Below the pieces are notes generated by a model. The model did no database searches and was not told where the DNA came from. It saw nothing but the letters and a program-made list of their open reading frames with translations. From contig CANJRD010000014.1 in NCBI GenBank assembly GCA_947476695.1, forward strand, positions 1-64,000: 64,000 nt of DNA, read 5' to 3'. Made by a program: the position numbers and the translations under genes. Position 1 is the stretch's first letter. Each line of letters starts with the position of its first letter. Origin of the DNA: Rhodospirillaceae bacterium. Its GTDB lineage: Bacteria; Pseudomonadota; Alphaproteobacteria; Rhodospirillales; Rhodospirillaceae. Below, one piece after another: positions 8,623 through 16,876 of the stretch.

Positions 8623-9084
8623 ATGGCATCCGATCCGTTGCATATCGTCTGTCCACATTGCGACGCGGTGAATCGCGTGCCTACAGCTCGCCTGGCAGAT
8701 GGCGGCGTCTGCGGCGCTTGCCGGAAGCCGCTCTTCGACGGTCACCCGGCTGCTGTTTCGGAAGCGCAATTTGAGCGCCATATTTCACGAAACACGATTC
8801 CAATTGTGGTTGATTTCTGGGCGCCATGGTGCGGCCCCTGCCGCAGCATGGCGCCGGTATTTGAGCGGGTCGCGGCGGAATTCGAACCGCAAATGCGGTT
8901 TTTGAAATTAAACACCGACGAGGCGCAAACCGTCGCGAGTCGTTTGGGAATAGCAAGCATTCCGACGCTGATGATGTTCAGCGGTGGTCGCGTGACCGCA
9001 CGAGTTGCGGGCGCATTGCCCTTGCAGCAATTGCGCCAGTGGATCGACGAGGCGAGATCAGGCCGCGCGGGTGGCAGCGCTTGA
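8623..9084 (+). CDS. trxC: thioredoxin 2
   Basis: A cytosolic disulfide reductase of 153 residues. The N-terminal zinc ribbon has CPHC at 10-13 and CGAC at 30-33, the feature that separates TrxC from TrxA. The catalytic WCGPC is at 69-73 within VVDFWAPWCGPCRSMAPVF, followed by the cis-proline segment SIPTLMMF. TrxC is typically induced by oxidative stress. The ATG at 8623 fits the family N-terminus; an in-frame ATG at 8596 would add nine residues. Neither has a strong ribosome-binding site. Probably in an operon with the hypothetical gene upstream. Confidence 0.9.
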   Translation: MASDPLHIVCPHCDAVNRVPTARLADGGVCGACRKPLFDGHPAAVSEAQFERHISRNTIPIVVDFWAPWCGPCRSMAPVFERVAAEFEPQMRFLKLNTDEAQTVASRLGIASIPTLMMFSGGRVTARVAGALPLQQLRQWIDEARSGRAGGSA

Positions 9085-9097
9085 AGCTTCAAATGCA

Positions 9098-9127
9098 ATC
9101 GGCCTGCTTCCAAGGAAGCAGGCCGAT
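9098..9127. terminator. hairpin between trxC and the cold-shock gene
   Basis: A perfect 14-bp stem (9098-9111 with 9114-9127) with a two-base centre lies between two convergent genes. It has no long T-run on either side, so it would be an imperfect intrinsic terminator, possibly serving both directions. Confidence 0.6.
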
Positions 9128-9177
9128 GACCTTCGTCGCCAGCATTGGACAGATGCGGGCGCGGTTAAATTTTGGGC

Positions 9178-9381
9178 CTAGGCCGACTTGAGGTTCGCTG
9201 CGGCAGTCTTGCCGCGCTCCGTAACGAGGTCGTAGGAAACGCGCTGGCCTTCAACTAGCGTGTCCATTCCCGCGCGCTCCACCGCGGTGATGTGGACGAA
9301 CACGTCCTTACCGCCATCGCTCGGCTGAACAAAGCCGTAGCCCTTCACCTTGTTGAACCACTTTACCGTACCGACAGCCAT
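9178..9381 (-). CDS. CspA-family cold-shock protein
   Basis: A 67-residue single-stranded nucleic-acid-binding OB-fold protein that acts as RNA chaperone. Both RNA-binding motifs are present: RNP1 KGYGFVQP and RNP2 DVFVHI, after the typical start VGTVKWFNKVKG. Length matches bacterial Csp proteins. The ribosome-binding site CAGGAGG sits five bases before the ATG and lies inside an unusual self-complementary leader (see the regulatory entry), so expression is probably tuned at the RNA level. Confidence 0.93.
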   Translation of the reverse strand: MAVGTVKWFNKVKGYGFVQPSDGGKDVFVHITAVERAGMDTLVEGQRVSYDLVTERGKTAAANLKSA

Positions 9382-9429
9382 CTTGGCCTCCTGAGATGCA
9401 GGAGGCGCGTTCCCGGTGCCGCCTCCTGC
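9382..9429 (-). promoter_or_regulatory. leader with mutually exclusive hairpins over the csp ribosome-binding site
   Basis: On the minus strand the leader holds, in order, GCAGGAGGCG (9429-9420), CGCCTCCTGC (9407-9398) and the ribosome-binding site CAGGAGG (9393-9387), then the ATG at 9381. The middle CCTCCTG can pair with the first element (10-bp stem, 12-base loop, site free) or with the ribosome-binding site (7-bp stem, 5-base loop, site hidden). This is the layout of a two-state RNA switch. Temperature dependence is inferred from the gene, not shown. Confidence 0.5.
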
Positions 9430-9671
9430 GGTTTACCGCGCACACGTCGCGCGGCCGCCGACAACCTGAGTTTTTGCGGAGACTTGAGAGACGCCCGGTC
9501 GAAAAGGCTCAGTCAGCAAGGTCGTGGCAAAACGTCGATTGCCCAGGAATTAACGCATAGGATCGCGGAGAAAGTCAACTTTACGAGCGGTTTGGTTGAA
9601 TTTGTCGACGCAAAAGTCCGCTTCTTGCCAGGACTCATAACTATTAGTTGATGCTGCCAGAGCAAATATTC

Positions 9672-10883
9672 TTAGCGGCTTGGGGTGGGTGGAGGCGTTT
9701 CGGGACGCGGTGGTTTTTCCGGCCGTAGAGTTGGTTCGACGCGCGGCGGAATCCCCCGATCCGGTCGCGTAAGAAGAGGATCAGGCCGCGAGCCGGCTCG
9801 GTCGCGCCGGAGGTCCAAGTTTGGATCGCGCACAATCCGCTCGGGAAGATTCGGAAGAACCGGGCGAACCGAAGGTGTAGGCCTTTGCATCTCTGGGGTC
9901 TGCACTCGGTTTGGTGCGAATGAGGATCCGATCCGCACCTGGCCGTCGGCCTGCATGGGGTTCGTGGCGCCGATGGCTTGCCGGAACTCGGCAGCATCCA
10001 GCCGCACGGGCGCCCCACTGGCTCGGCTGAGTGCCGCTTCAAGCAGTCTTCCCTCTGCCTGCACCGAAAGTGTGCGAACCGCGCCGGAAAACGGCGTGCC
10101 AGTGTCGACACGGGCATCGCGAACCGCCATGACCCCGGCGGTCAGATCACCACGCAATGTCACGGAGTCTCCGGCCCGAAGCGCGGCCCCGGTGATCTTC
10201 AACCCCCCAACCCTAAATTCGCCGGCGTTGTCTTGTTCAATCTTGCCACTGACGACCACGCGGCGTCCGCCCGTAGGTAGGCGCGCGATCGATGTTCCCA
10301 GAATAGTGCCGTCGTCTTGGCGTAACCCGGATACGACAACCCAATCGTTGCGCATGAGGCGCGACCGGTTCCGTGGATCCAGAGGTGCGACTTTTACAGT
10401 CTGCCCAGCGACGCGCATTTGCTGGCTGTCCTCGCCGAGAAACTCGATTGGTCCCGCCACTTGTACCCGAACCGCGACATGACGCGCGAACAGCTTGCCG
10501 TTCCGTGGGTAGGCCTCGATCTCCACGAGTTGTCCCAGCTGAACGTCGGCGCGCTTTGCTGCGATGCCCTCGATCGTGATGGCACTATTGCGGTCGACTT
10601 CGACCTCGAAGCCGTTCACGCAGACAGAGCCAAAGCCGGTCACCACGCCGATGATGCCTGTGCCGCCGAGGCCCCGCTCTTCCGCGCGCGCCACAACGCC
10701 CGTGCCTCCTAGCCCGCGCTGTTCGGAAAAACCCGTCTGGCCGACCAACTCACGCAATGCATTCGAGGCACCACCGCGCGCTTCTTTCGGCGTCAAGCTG
10801 CAGCTTTTGGTTTGAGCAAGGACGGGTGAGAGCCCGCACGCCAGCCAGCCGAAAAGTACAAGCTGGAGCAATGAAGAACGCAT
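9672..10883 (-). CDS. secreted DUF5666-type protein
   Basis: A 403-residue exported protein of unknown function. Residues 1-23 are a signal peptide ending at a VLA-Q site. Two copies of RGLGGTG (about 55-75) precede a DUF5666-like beta domain (GVVTGFGSVCVNGFEVEVD), and similar beta modules repeat to about residue 270. The last 80 residues are rich in Pro and Arg and likely disordered. Its ATG follows directly after the stop of the DUF6502 gene, so the two are translated from one message. It may act in the periplasm or at the envelope; nothing catalytic is visible. Confidence 0.7.
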   Translation of the reverse strand: MRSSLLQLVLFGWLACGLSPVLAQTKSCSLTPKEARGGASNALRELVGQTGFSEQRGLGGTGVVARAEERGLGGTGIIGVVTGFGSVCVNGFEVEVDRNSAITIEGIAAKRADVQLGQLVEIEAYPRNGKLFARHVAVRVQVAGPIEFLGEDSQQMRVAGQTVKVAPLDPRNRSRLMRNDWVVVSGLRQDDGTILGTSIARLPTGGRRVVVSGKIEQDNAGEFRVGGLKITGAALRAGDSVTLRGDLTAGVMAVRDARVDTGTPFSGAVRTLSVQAEGRLLEAALSRASGAPVRLDAAEFRQAIGATNPMQADGQVRIGSSFAPNRVQTPEMQRPTPSVRPVLPNLPERIVRDPNLDLRRDRAGSRPDPLLTRPDRGIPPRVEPTLRPEKPPRPETPPPTPSR

Positions 10884-11738
10884 CTAGCGGCTCTTCTCCG
10901 AGGCCGCCTCGTCCGGACCTTCGAAGAAGTAGATGCCGAGCGCCATGCGTTGCTTCGCATCGACGCGCTCCGCGTCGCCGTCGGCGCGTCGCAAGGCTTC
11001 GTTGTTCAGCGCCAGCAACGTTTTCATGCCGAGTTCGTTCGCGCGCTTCCTTAGGTAGGCGATGCTCTCTGGCGTAAGCCGATCGTAATAGACCGCGCGT
11101 TCAAACCATGGCGTTCCGTCGCTCAGCAAATTGTGAACGCTCGTAGCGATATGATCCGCCACGTTGCGGCCCAGATAGTATGCTTTCTCGTCGAAGCCTT
11201 GTTGAGGCACGAAGGCGTCGGAATTGAGGCGTATCGACCCTTCTGGGTCGACCGTGACAATTCCGAGGCGAAGCCACTCATCAAGAATGACTCTCGGCCT
11301 GATATCGGTGGAGACGGTGCGAACCAATTCGTCGAACGACGGCTTGCGTGAACCTTCCGACGTGCGCGGCAAGACCAGCGGCTCACCAGTCTTCTTGGCA
11401 CGAAAACGCGCGTTGCCTGTCCAGATTCCAATAAGACGTGCGCCGATGGAAATGGCCGGCGGCGCCGCCGCATCCGGCGGCGGCTCACTCTGGATGCGGC
11501 GAATATCCTTCCGTTGCAATCCCGTCACGACGCTGACGCGGCTGGTCGTGGCATCTTCTCCCAGCGATTCCGTCGCGACGGCCACGTAGACGGTCTTCAG
11601 AAGATTTGCGAGATACGGATAGGTAATGCCGCGGGTGATCAGCAGGTGTACGAGGGGGCGCGCCAGACGCGTGATCGCGCGGACCAATGCTGTTGACGGT
11701 TCACCCGGTCCTGTGCGGCTTGTGCGAGAGTGAATCAT
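10884..11738 (-). CDS. DUF6502 family protein, possible DNA-binding regulator
   Basis: A soluble protein of 284 residues matching, from memory, the DUF6502 family. The N-terminal third (RPLVHLLITRGITYPYLANL, then SRVSVVTGLQRKDIRRI) looks like a winged-helix or helix-turn-helix region. The rest has no motif I recognise. It is the first gene of a two-gene operon with the exported DUF5666 protein. Two 19-bp dyad repeats lie in the upstream region and could be its operators. The regulator role is inference; the family has no assigned function that I know. Confidence 0.68.
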   Translation of the reverse strand: MIHSRTSRTGPGEPSTALVRAITRLARPLVHLLITRGITYPYLANLLKTVYVAVATESLGEDATTSRVSVVTGLQRKDIRRIQSEPPPDAAAPPAISIGARLIGIWTGNARFRAKKTGEPLVLPRTSEGSRKPSFDELVRTVSTDIRPRVILDEWLRLGIVTVDPEGSIRLNSDAFVPQQGFDEKAYYLGRNVADHIATSVHNLLSDGTPWFERAVYYDRLTPESIAYLRKRANELGMKTLLALNNEALRRADGDAERVDAKQRMALGIYFFEGPDEAASEKSR

Positions 11739-11770
11739 GTTTGGAATTACCTTGCGCCTATCATACGTTA

Positions 11771-11852
11771 TGTGGGGAAAAAGCCCACATTTTTCGCGAT
11801 TGACGGGTGCCAGGGTGACTCCCTAAGTTGAGCTGTGGGGAAATAACCCACG
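11771..11852. promoter_or_regulatory. two 19-bp dyad-symmetric repeats, probable operators
   Basis: Copies at 11771-11789 (TGTGGGGAAAAAGCCCACA) and 11834-11852 (TGTGGGGAAATAACCCACG) share the half-sites GTGGG and CCCAC around an A-rich centre. Their start points are 63 bp apart, about six helical turns, so a dimeric regulator could occupy both on one DNA face. They lie in the shared upstream region of the DUF6502 operon (start 11738) and the glycan operon (start 11991). Confidence 0.5.
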
Positions 11853-11990
11853 TTAAGACATCGGCCGCGCGCGAGAACATTATCTAAGTCCATACGCCGG
11901 AGGAAGCGGGGTCACTTGTCTACCTGCGTCGTTTAGACTGACCACGAAGACCGCCGAGCTACGCTTCAGAACAGTGTGAATGGTGAGACA

Positions 11991-12755
11991 ATGAAGGATT
12001 TGGCTGGTATCGGCCGCGATGCAATCGGAATGACTCCGGTAACGCCCGACCTATCGATCATCATTCCGACATTCAATGAGGCGGAAAATGTTCGGCCGTT
12101 GATTGCGCGTCTCGAGGCCACGCTCGCCGGACACGCGTGGGAAGCCATAGTTGTCGACGATGATTCTCCGGATCAGACCGCTCAAGTCGTGTCTGAAATT
12201 GGTGAGGCCAGTCCTCACATCCATTGTATTCGGCGCATCGGACGCCGAGGGCTTTCATCGGCAGTTATAGAGGGCGTGCTGAGCGCCACGGCGCCGTGCA
12301 TCGCGGTAATCGATGCTGATCTCCAGCACGATGAACGCATTCTGCCGACGATGTTACGCGAGCTTGGTAGCGGCAAAGTCGATCTTGCGATTAGTTCACG
12401 CTATGTGGCCGGTGGCGAAGTCGGAAGTTGGTCAGGCGTTCGCCACGCGATGAGCCGCCTGGCGACGCACCTCAGCCGACTTGTGATCAATCAACCCTTG
12501 AATGATCCAATGAGCGGTTTCTTCATGGTGCGGCGCGCCAGTTTTCTTGCGGCGATCAACCACCTCTCCGGAACAGGTTATAAAATCCTGCTCGACCTGC
12601 TGGCGTCTTCGCCGCAGCCGTTGCGGTTCGTGGAAATTCCGTACGAGTTCCGACCCCGCGTTCATGGGGAAAGCAAGCTAAGCGCGCGTGTGCTCGCCGA
12701 GTATGCAATTATGCTCGTTCAGAAAAGGGCGGCCGCCCGCCGCCGCGTCGGATAA
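11991..12755 (+). CDS. polyprenol-phosphate mannosyltransferase (DPM1-like, GT2)
   Basis: Soluble or peripheral GT2 enzyme of about 254 residues, expected to load a hexose, probably mannose, onto polyprenyl phosphate. It shows LSIIIPTFNEAENV, VDDDSPDQTAQVV, the metal site VIDADLQHD, and the conserved NDPMSGFFMVRR and GTGYKILLDLL. It is a close paralogue of the enzyme at 3493-4620 but ends before any GtrA membrane domain. I chose the ATG at 11991 behind GGTGAGACA; a GTG at 11976 is also in frame. It opens the surface-glycan operon, followed by the beta-propeller gene 172 bp later. Confidence 0.82.
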   Translation: MKDLAGIGRDAIGMTPVTPDLSIIIPTFNEAENVRPLIARLEATLAGHAWEAIVVDDDSPDQTAQVVSEIGEASPHIHCIRRIGRRGLSSAVIEGVLSATAPCIAVIDADLQHDERILPTMLRELGSGKVDLAISSRYVAGGEVGSWSGVRHAMSRLATHLSRLVINQPLNDPMSGFFMVRRASFLAAINHLSGTGYKILLDLLASSPQPLRFVEIPYEFRPRVHGESKLSARVLAEYAIMLVQKRAAARRRVG

Positions 12756-12927
12756 TCGCGACTGCCGCCCGCGTCCGGGACCGGCTATGCGTGCTGGCGG
12801 CACGATTTCGCGCCCTGTCGGGCGAACCCACGACATAAAGAGCGCCGTTCCTGGCCCCTCACTGTCATGGTTGTCGCCGGTGGCGAGGCCGTCTAAAACG
12901 TGCGGGAATGTGCGGAGGTGGCCTGTG

Positions 12928-14598
12928 ATGCGCCGGCGCGAGGGGATCTGGGCGTGCGCGGCTACCGTGCTCTGGCCCTCCGCTATTTCGTTCGCAGCCT
13001 CAAAGTCAGCGTCGCGTATAGCGGATGCGCCGCAGCCACTAACACATGCCAACTACAAGATTGAAGTAATCGGGCAGCCGTCTGTCATGCACGGCATCCA
13101 GGGTCTTGCCATAGGGCCCGATGGTGCAATCTATGCCGGCAGTTTGACCGGCGGATCGATTTATCGCATCGATATCGCATCGGGGGCCGTGACGACATTC
13201 CTTGGCCCCCCGCGCGGCGGCGCGGACGATCTTGCCTTCGCGCCGAATGGTGCAATCTTCTGGACCGGTCTGGGAAGCGGCAATGTCCTAACGCGCGGCA
13301 AGGATGGGCGCGTGCGCACGCTCGCGCAGGATATGCCGGGCGCCAACGCGGTGGGCTTCAGTCGCGATGGCCGCCTTTTTGTTTCGCGCATTTTCGGCGG
13401 CGATGGTCTCTATGAACTCGATCCGGCCGGTGTCAAGCCACGGCGCACGGTGGCCGAACAGATTGGAGGCCTCAACGCCTTCCAAATCGGCGATGACGGT
13501 GGGCTTTACGGGCCGCTGTTCCATCTCGGCAAGATCGTGCGGATAGATATCGAAACGGGAGCGATGACCGACATCGCGGACGGCTTCGAGAGCCCGTCCG
13601 CGGTGAAGATTGAAGCGGATGGAAAGCTTATCGCACTCGACTACTTGCGGGGCGAGGTGGTGCGGGTCGATCCCAAATCCGGCGAGAAAGCAGCAATCGC
13701 GAAACTTCCGCCACCGGTCGACAATCTCGCGATTGGTAAAGATGGCACCATTTACGTCTCATCGACGGCCTATAACGGCATCACCGCGATTGACCCGAAG
13801 ACCCTGGCGCAGAGGCGCGTGACTTGGGGTGACTTCAGCGCTCCGGGGCTTTTGACAGTCCTCGATGGCGAAGAGTCCGAAGAATTGCTCGTGGCTGATA
13901 TCTGGGGGCCTCGCATTTTCGATCCATCCACCGGTGAGAGCAGGCTGATCAAGCGCATGCCCGGCGTTCTTGGCGCCACCAGCATCGTCGCGCATGGAAA
14001 GACTTACATACTTGGCATTGCTGGCGGCTCATCGTCGGGGTCCGTTCAAGTGGTTGAGCGTGCAACCGGCCGCCTTCTGGCCAACTACATAAACTTCGGT
14101 ACGCCTTATGACATCAAGCCGATTGCTGATGGCGTTGTGGTCGCCGACTATAGCGTCGGACGCCTGACGAAGATTGGGAATGATGAGCACCACACGCGAA
14201 CGATTTATGCGTGGGACTTCGACGGGCCGGTTGGTTTGGCCGACGCCGGCAATGGCGCTCTCTACGTTTCCGAATATCGCGGTGGCCGTATCACGCGTGT
14301 CGACCCGAAGACGAACGATCAGGATGTCGTCATCGATGGTCTTAAAGCCCCGGAGGGTATCGCGCTCGGATCCGATGGCCGACTTATCGTTGCGGAAGTC
14401 GGGCGGAAGCGCGTCATTGCGGTGGATACCGCCACCAGAACAGCGCAAATTTTGGCCGATAATCTCGCGATTGGACCCGTCGGCGGATCCCAGACGCAGG
14501 CGCCATCCTTGCCGACGGGTGTGGCCTTGGGCAAAAGTGGTGCGATCTATGTCACAAGTGACATCGCCAATGTCATTTATCGCCTGACACCGCCGTGA
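12928..14598 (+). CDS. exported NHL/SMP-30-like beta-propeller protein
   Basis: A 556-residue protein with a Tat- or Sec-like signal peptide (MRRREGIWACAATV, then an Ala-rich stretch to about residue 30). Repeats of the form G-x-D/N-G-x-I/L-Y (GPDGAIYAGSL, APNGAIFWTG, GKDGTIYVSS, GSDGRLIVAEV, GKSGAIYVTS) mark a six- or more-bladed propeller of the gluconolactonase/NHL type. The ATG has GGAGG nine bases upstream; the frame is open further 5' but that part lacks coding character. Its TGA overlaps the next ATG by one base, so it is coupled to the GT61 gene. It could bind or process the glycan in the periplasm; no catalytic residues are identified. Confidence 0.75.
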   Translation: MRRREGIWACAATVLWPSAISFAASKSASRIADAPQPLTHANYKIEVIGQPSVMHGIQGLAIGPDGAIYAGSLTGGSIYRIDIASGAVTTFLGPPRGGADDLAFAPNGAIFWTGLGSGNVLTRGKDGRVRTLAQDMPGANAVGFSRDGRLFVSRIFGGDGLYELDPAGVKPRRTVAEQIGGLNAFQIGDDGGLYGPLFHLGKIVRIDIETGAMTDIADGFESPSAVKIEADGKLIALDYLRGEVVRVDPKSGEKAAIAKLPPPVDNLAIGKDGTIYVSSTAYNGITAIDPKTLAQRRVTWGDFSAPGLLTVLDGEESEELLVADIWGPRIFDPSTGESRLIKRMPGVLGATSIVAHGKTYILGIAGGSSSGSVQVVERATGRLLANYINFGTPYDIKPIADGVVVADYSVGRLTKIGNDEHHTRTIYAWDFDGPVGLADAGNGALYVSEYRGGRITRVDPKTNDQDVVIDGLKAPEGIALGSDGRLIVAEVGRKRVIAVDTATRTAQILADNLAIGPVGGSQTQAPSLPTGVALGKSGAIYVTSDIANVIYRLTPP

Positions 14599-15737
14599 TG
14601 GATCAGCCTTTCAAGACAACGCTGCGGATCATCGAGATCGGTGCGATTGGCACACGCGTGACCTTGGAGCAACTCGGCGCGCCCGGTGGTCCGCCCATCA
14701 GCTTTGCGATTTCTGATCACGTATCTCCGCTTGATCTGCCGCAGCCAGTGTTTCTAAGCGACGAGAAGTTCGCCAAAGTATTTCCGTCAGGTCCGGTCAC
14801 GCGGCACAGCAAGATGGCATGCAGCGTTCAGAACGGCTTCATGTTCAGCCCGTTCGGCGCGATTGTACTGCCCGATGGCTCGATCGTGCGTGAGTCGCTG
14901 CTTCACACAGACGCCAGCGCGATGTCCTTCATGTATGCGCAGTTCAAAGGGCAATTTCCGGGACATCACATTCTCTGGAACACCGCCGACGCACCGCTGT
15001 TGTCGCTGAATACATATTCCACCAACAACTATTTCCATTTCCTCATCGATGCGCTCGGCCAGCTGCATTGGCGCGATAGGATTCCAGCAATCCAGCATTC
15101 GCCCCTCATCGTCAGTGGCTATCATCCTGAGGCCGCTAAAGCGTTGCCCTATATCGAGGCGGCCCAGTCTCTTGCGGGCCTCTCATCCGGCGAACTCATT
15201 CCCTATGACGGCACAATGATGCTGTGCCGTCATGTGGTGTTCCCCGCGCGCGACACCGGTGCCAACCCGGCCAAGATCGCCGAACTGCGCGGCAGATTTG
15301 GCCTTGATGACAAGCGGGCTGGTACTAAGCGCCTTTATATCACGCGGCCGAACGCGGGGCGTCGCCGCTTGATGAACGACGCCGAAATCGCGGCGCGATT
15401 GACGAAGCGTGGCTTTGTCGCAATCGATCCCGGTGCGATGTCGTTCCAGCAACAGGTTGAGACGTTCGCAGAGGCCGCCGTCATTGTCGGGCCTCACGGC
15501 GCGGCGTTGACCAATGGGGCATTCATGCCGCCGGGCGGTGCGCTGGTCGAACTCACGCACGACGCCCGTGTGGTCTGGACCTTCCATGAGATCGCCGCCG
15601 CTGCACGCCTCAGTTTCGCCTGCGTGATCGGTAAGCGTACAAGCGAGAGCGAAAATCCGCTGTTTGCGGATTTTAGTGTCGATATCGATACGGTCGATGC
15701 GGCCGTTGATGCGGCGCTGAAGGCGGTGCGGGCATGA
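14598..15737 (+). CDS. family 61 glycosyltransferase (first copy)
   Basis: A 379-residue cytosolic GT61 (DUF563) enzyme. The family core is clear: NNYFHFLIDALGQLHW near residue 140, YDGTMMLCRHVVFP, RLYITRPNAGRRR near residue 245, and the C-terminal VGPHGAALTNGAFMPPGGAL with ELTHD. The ATG at 14598 overlaps the preceding stop (TGATG). It is followed at four bases overlap by a second GT61 gene that aligns along its whole length, so the pair arose by tandem duplication. The acceptor is unknown; GT61 enzymes in bacteria are often found in capsule or lipopolysaccharide loci. Confidence 0.85.
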   Translation: MDQPFKTTLRIIEIGAIGTRVTLEQLGAPGGPPISFAISDHVSPLDLPQPVFLSDEKFAKVFPSGPVTRHSKMACSVQNGFMFSPFGAIVLPDGSIVRESLLHTDASAMSFMYAQFKGQFPGHHILWNTADAPLLSLNTYSTNNYFHFLIDALGQLHWRDRIPAIQHSPLIVSGYHPEAAKALPYIEAAQSLAGLSSGELIPYDGTMMLCRHVVFPARDTGANPAKIAELRGRFGLDDKRAGTKRLYITRPNAGRRRLMNDAEIAARLTKRGFVAIDPGAMSFQQQVETFAEAAVIVGPHGAALTNGAFMPPGGALVELTHDARVVWTFHEIAAAARLSFACVIGKRTSESENPLFADFSVDIDTVDAAVDAALKAVRA

Positions 15738-16876
15738 ACGGTCCCATTCCCGGAAAGAATCTGCGGGTTGTCGATATCGAGGCCATCGGTACCGAGGTGA
15801 CGCCCGAAGCCTTCGGCCAGCCCGGCATGCCGCCGATTGCCTATGCCCGCCTTCGCGGTTTACCGCAGATGGTGCTGACAGAGCCGATCTATTTGAACCG
15901 CCCCCAGTACGCCAACGTCTTTCCGTACGGACCGGTCAATCGCTATACGCCGACAATGTGCGCGGTGCAGGCCTGTTTCCTGGCCGGCCCGTTTGGATTG
16001 GTGTGCTTTCCGGATGGAACATTGCTTCGGCAATCCGTTCTGCGTCTTGAAGAAACGATCCTTCGCTATGCTCTCGAGCACATGAAGGAAGCATTCCCGG
16101 GTCGCTACGGTGTGTGGACTTGGGCGCAGGATCCGGTGCTGTCGCTGAACGGATTCGGTACCGACAACTATTTCCACTTCCTCACCGACACCATCAGCCA
16201 GATGTTCCTGGAAGAGCAGATGCCTGCGCTGTCGCGCGCAAAGCTTGTGCTTAGCGGATTTTCGCCGGACCAGCAGGCGCGCTTCCATTTTATGGGCCAG
16301 GCGATCACGCGTGCGGGCATCCCCGGCGCGCGTTTCCAGCCCTACGACGGTACGCTCATGCTGTGCCAGCAGCTGATGTTCCCGAAGCGTGAGAGTGGGC
16401 CGACGCCGTGGCGGCGCGCGCATTTGCGCAAGATGTTCAACATAACGCCCCACCCAAATCCTAAGCGCCGTCTCTACATTGGGCGCCCCGGCGGTTGGCG
16501 ACGGCGCATTGAGACGGAACCGCAGATACGTAAGATGCTCGAAGGCTACGGCTTCGAGACGATCAATCCCGGGGCGCTTAGTTTCGAAGGACAGATCGAA
16601 GCATTTCGTGAGGCACGCATCGTTGCCGGCCCGCACGGGGCGGCAATGACGAATTCCTACTTTATGAATCCGGGCGGCGCGATGGTCGAGTTGACGCACG
16701 ATCGGCGCGTCATCGTGGCATTCCACGAACTCGCATCCATGGCGGAGCTGCAATTTGCCTGCGTCGTGGGCGACATGCTGGAAACGCCTGGCCAGCCCTC
16801 GCTATTCTCCGACTTCACTATCAATGTCGATGAGGTCGAGATGGCGGTGAAGACGGCAATCGCGGCGACAGAATGA
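15734..16876 (+). CDS. family 61 glycosyltransferase (second copy)
   Basis: A 380-residue GT61 enzyme, paralogous to its upstream neighbour. Matching landmarks are VVDIEAIGTEVTPEAFG, DNYFHFLTDTISQMF, YDGTLMLCQQLMFP, RLYIGRPGGWRRR and GPHGAAMTNSYFMNPGGAM. Sequence between the motifs has drifted, which suggests different donor or acceptor specificity. The start ATG overlaps the previous stop as ATGA, and its own stop overlaps the next gene the same way, showing translational coupling across the operon. Confidence 0.85.
   Translation: MNGPIPGKNLRVVDIEAIGTEVTPEAFGQPGMPPIAYARLRGLPQMVLTEPIYLNRPQYANVFPYGPVNRYTPTMCAVQACFLAGPFGLVCFPDGTLLRQSVLRLEETILRYALEHMKEAFPGRYGVWTWAQDPVLSLNGFGTDNYFHFLTDTISQMFLEEQMPALSRAKLVLSGFSPDQQARFHFMGQAITRAGIPGARFQPYDGTLMLCQQLMFPKRESGPTPWRRAHLRKMFNITPHPNPKRRLYIGRPGGWRRRIETEPQIRKMLEGYGFETINPGALSFEGQIEAFREARIVAGPHGAAMTNSYFMNPGGAMVELTHDRRVIVAFHELASMAELQFACVVGDMLETPGQPSLFSDFTINVDEVEMAVKTAIAATE

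Noticed and set aside
12688..12927. N-terminal extension of the beta-propeller gene
   Set aside because: The extra 80 codons overlap the preceding GT2 gene and lack coding character; a start with GGAGG and a signal peptide exists at 12928.
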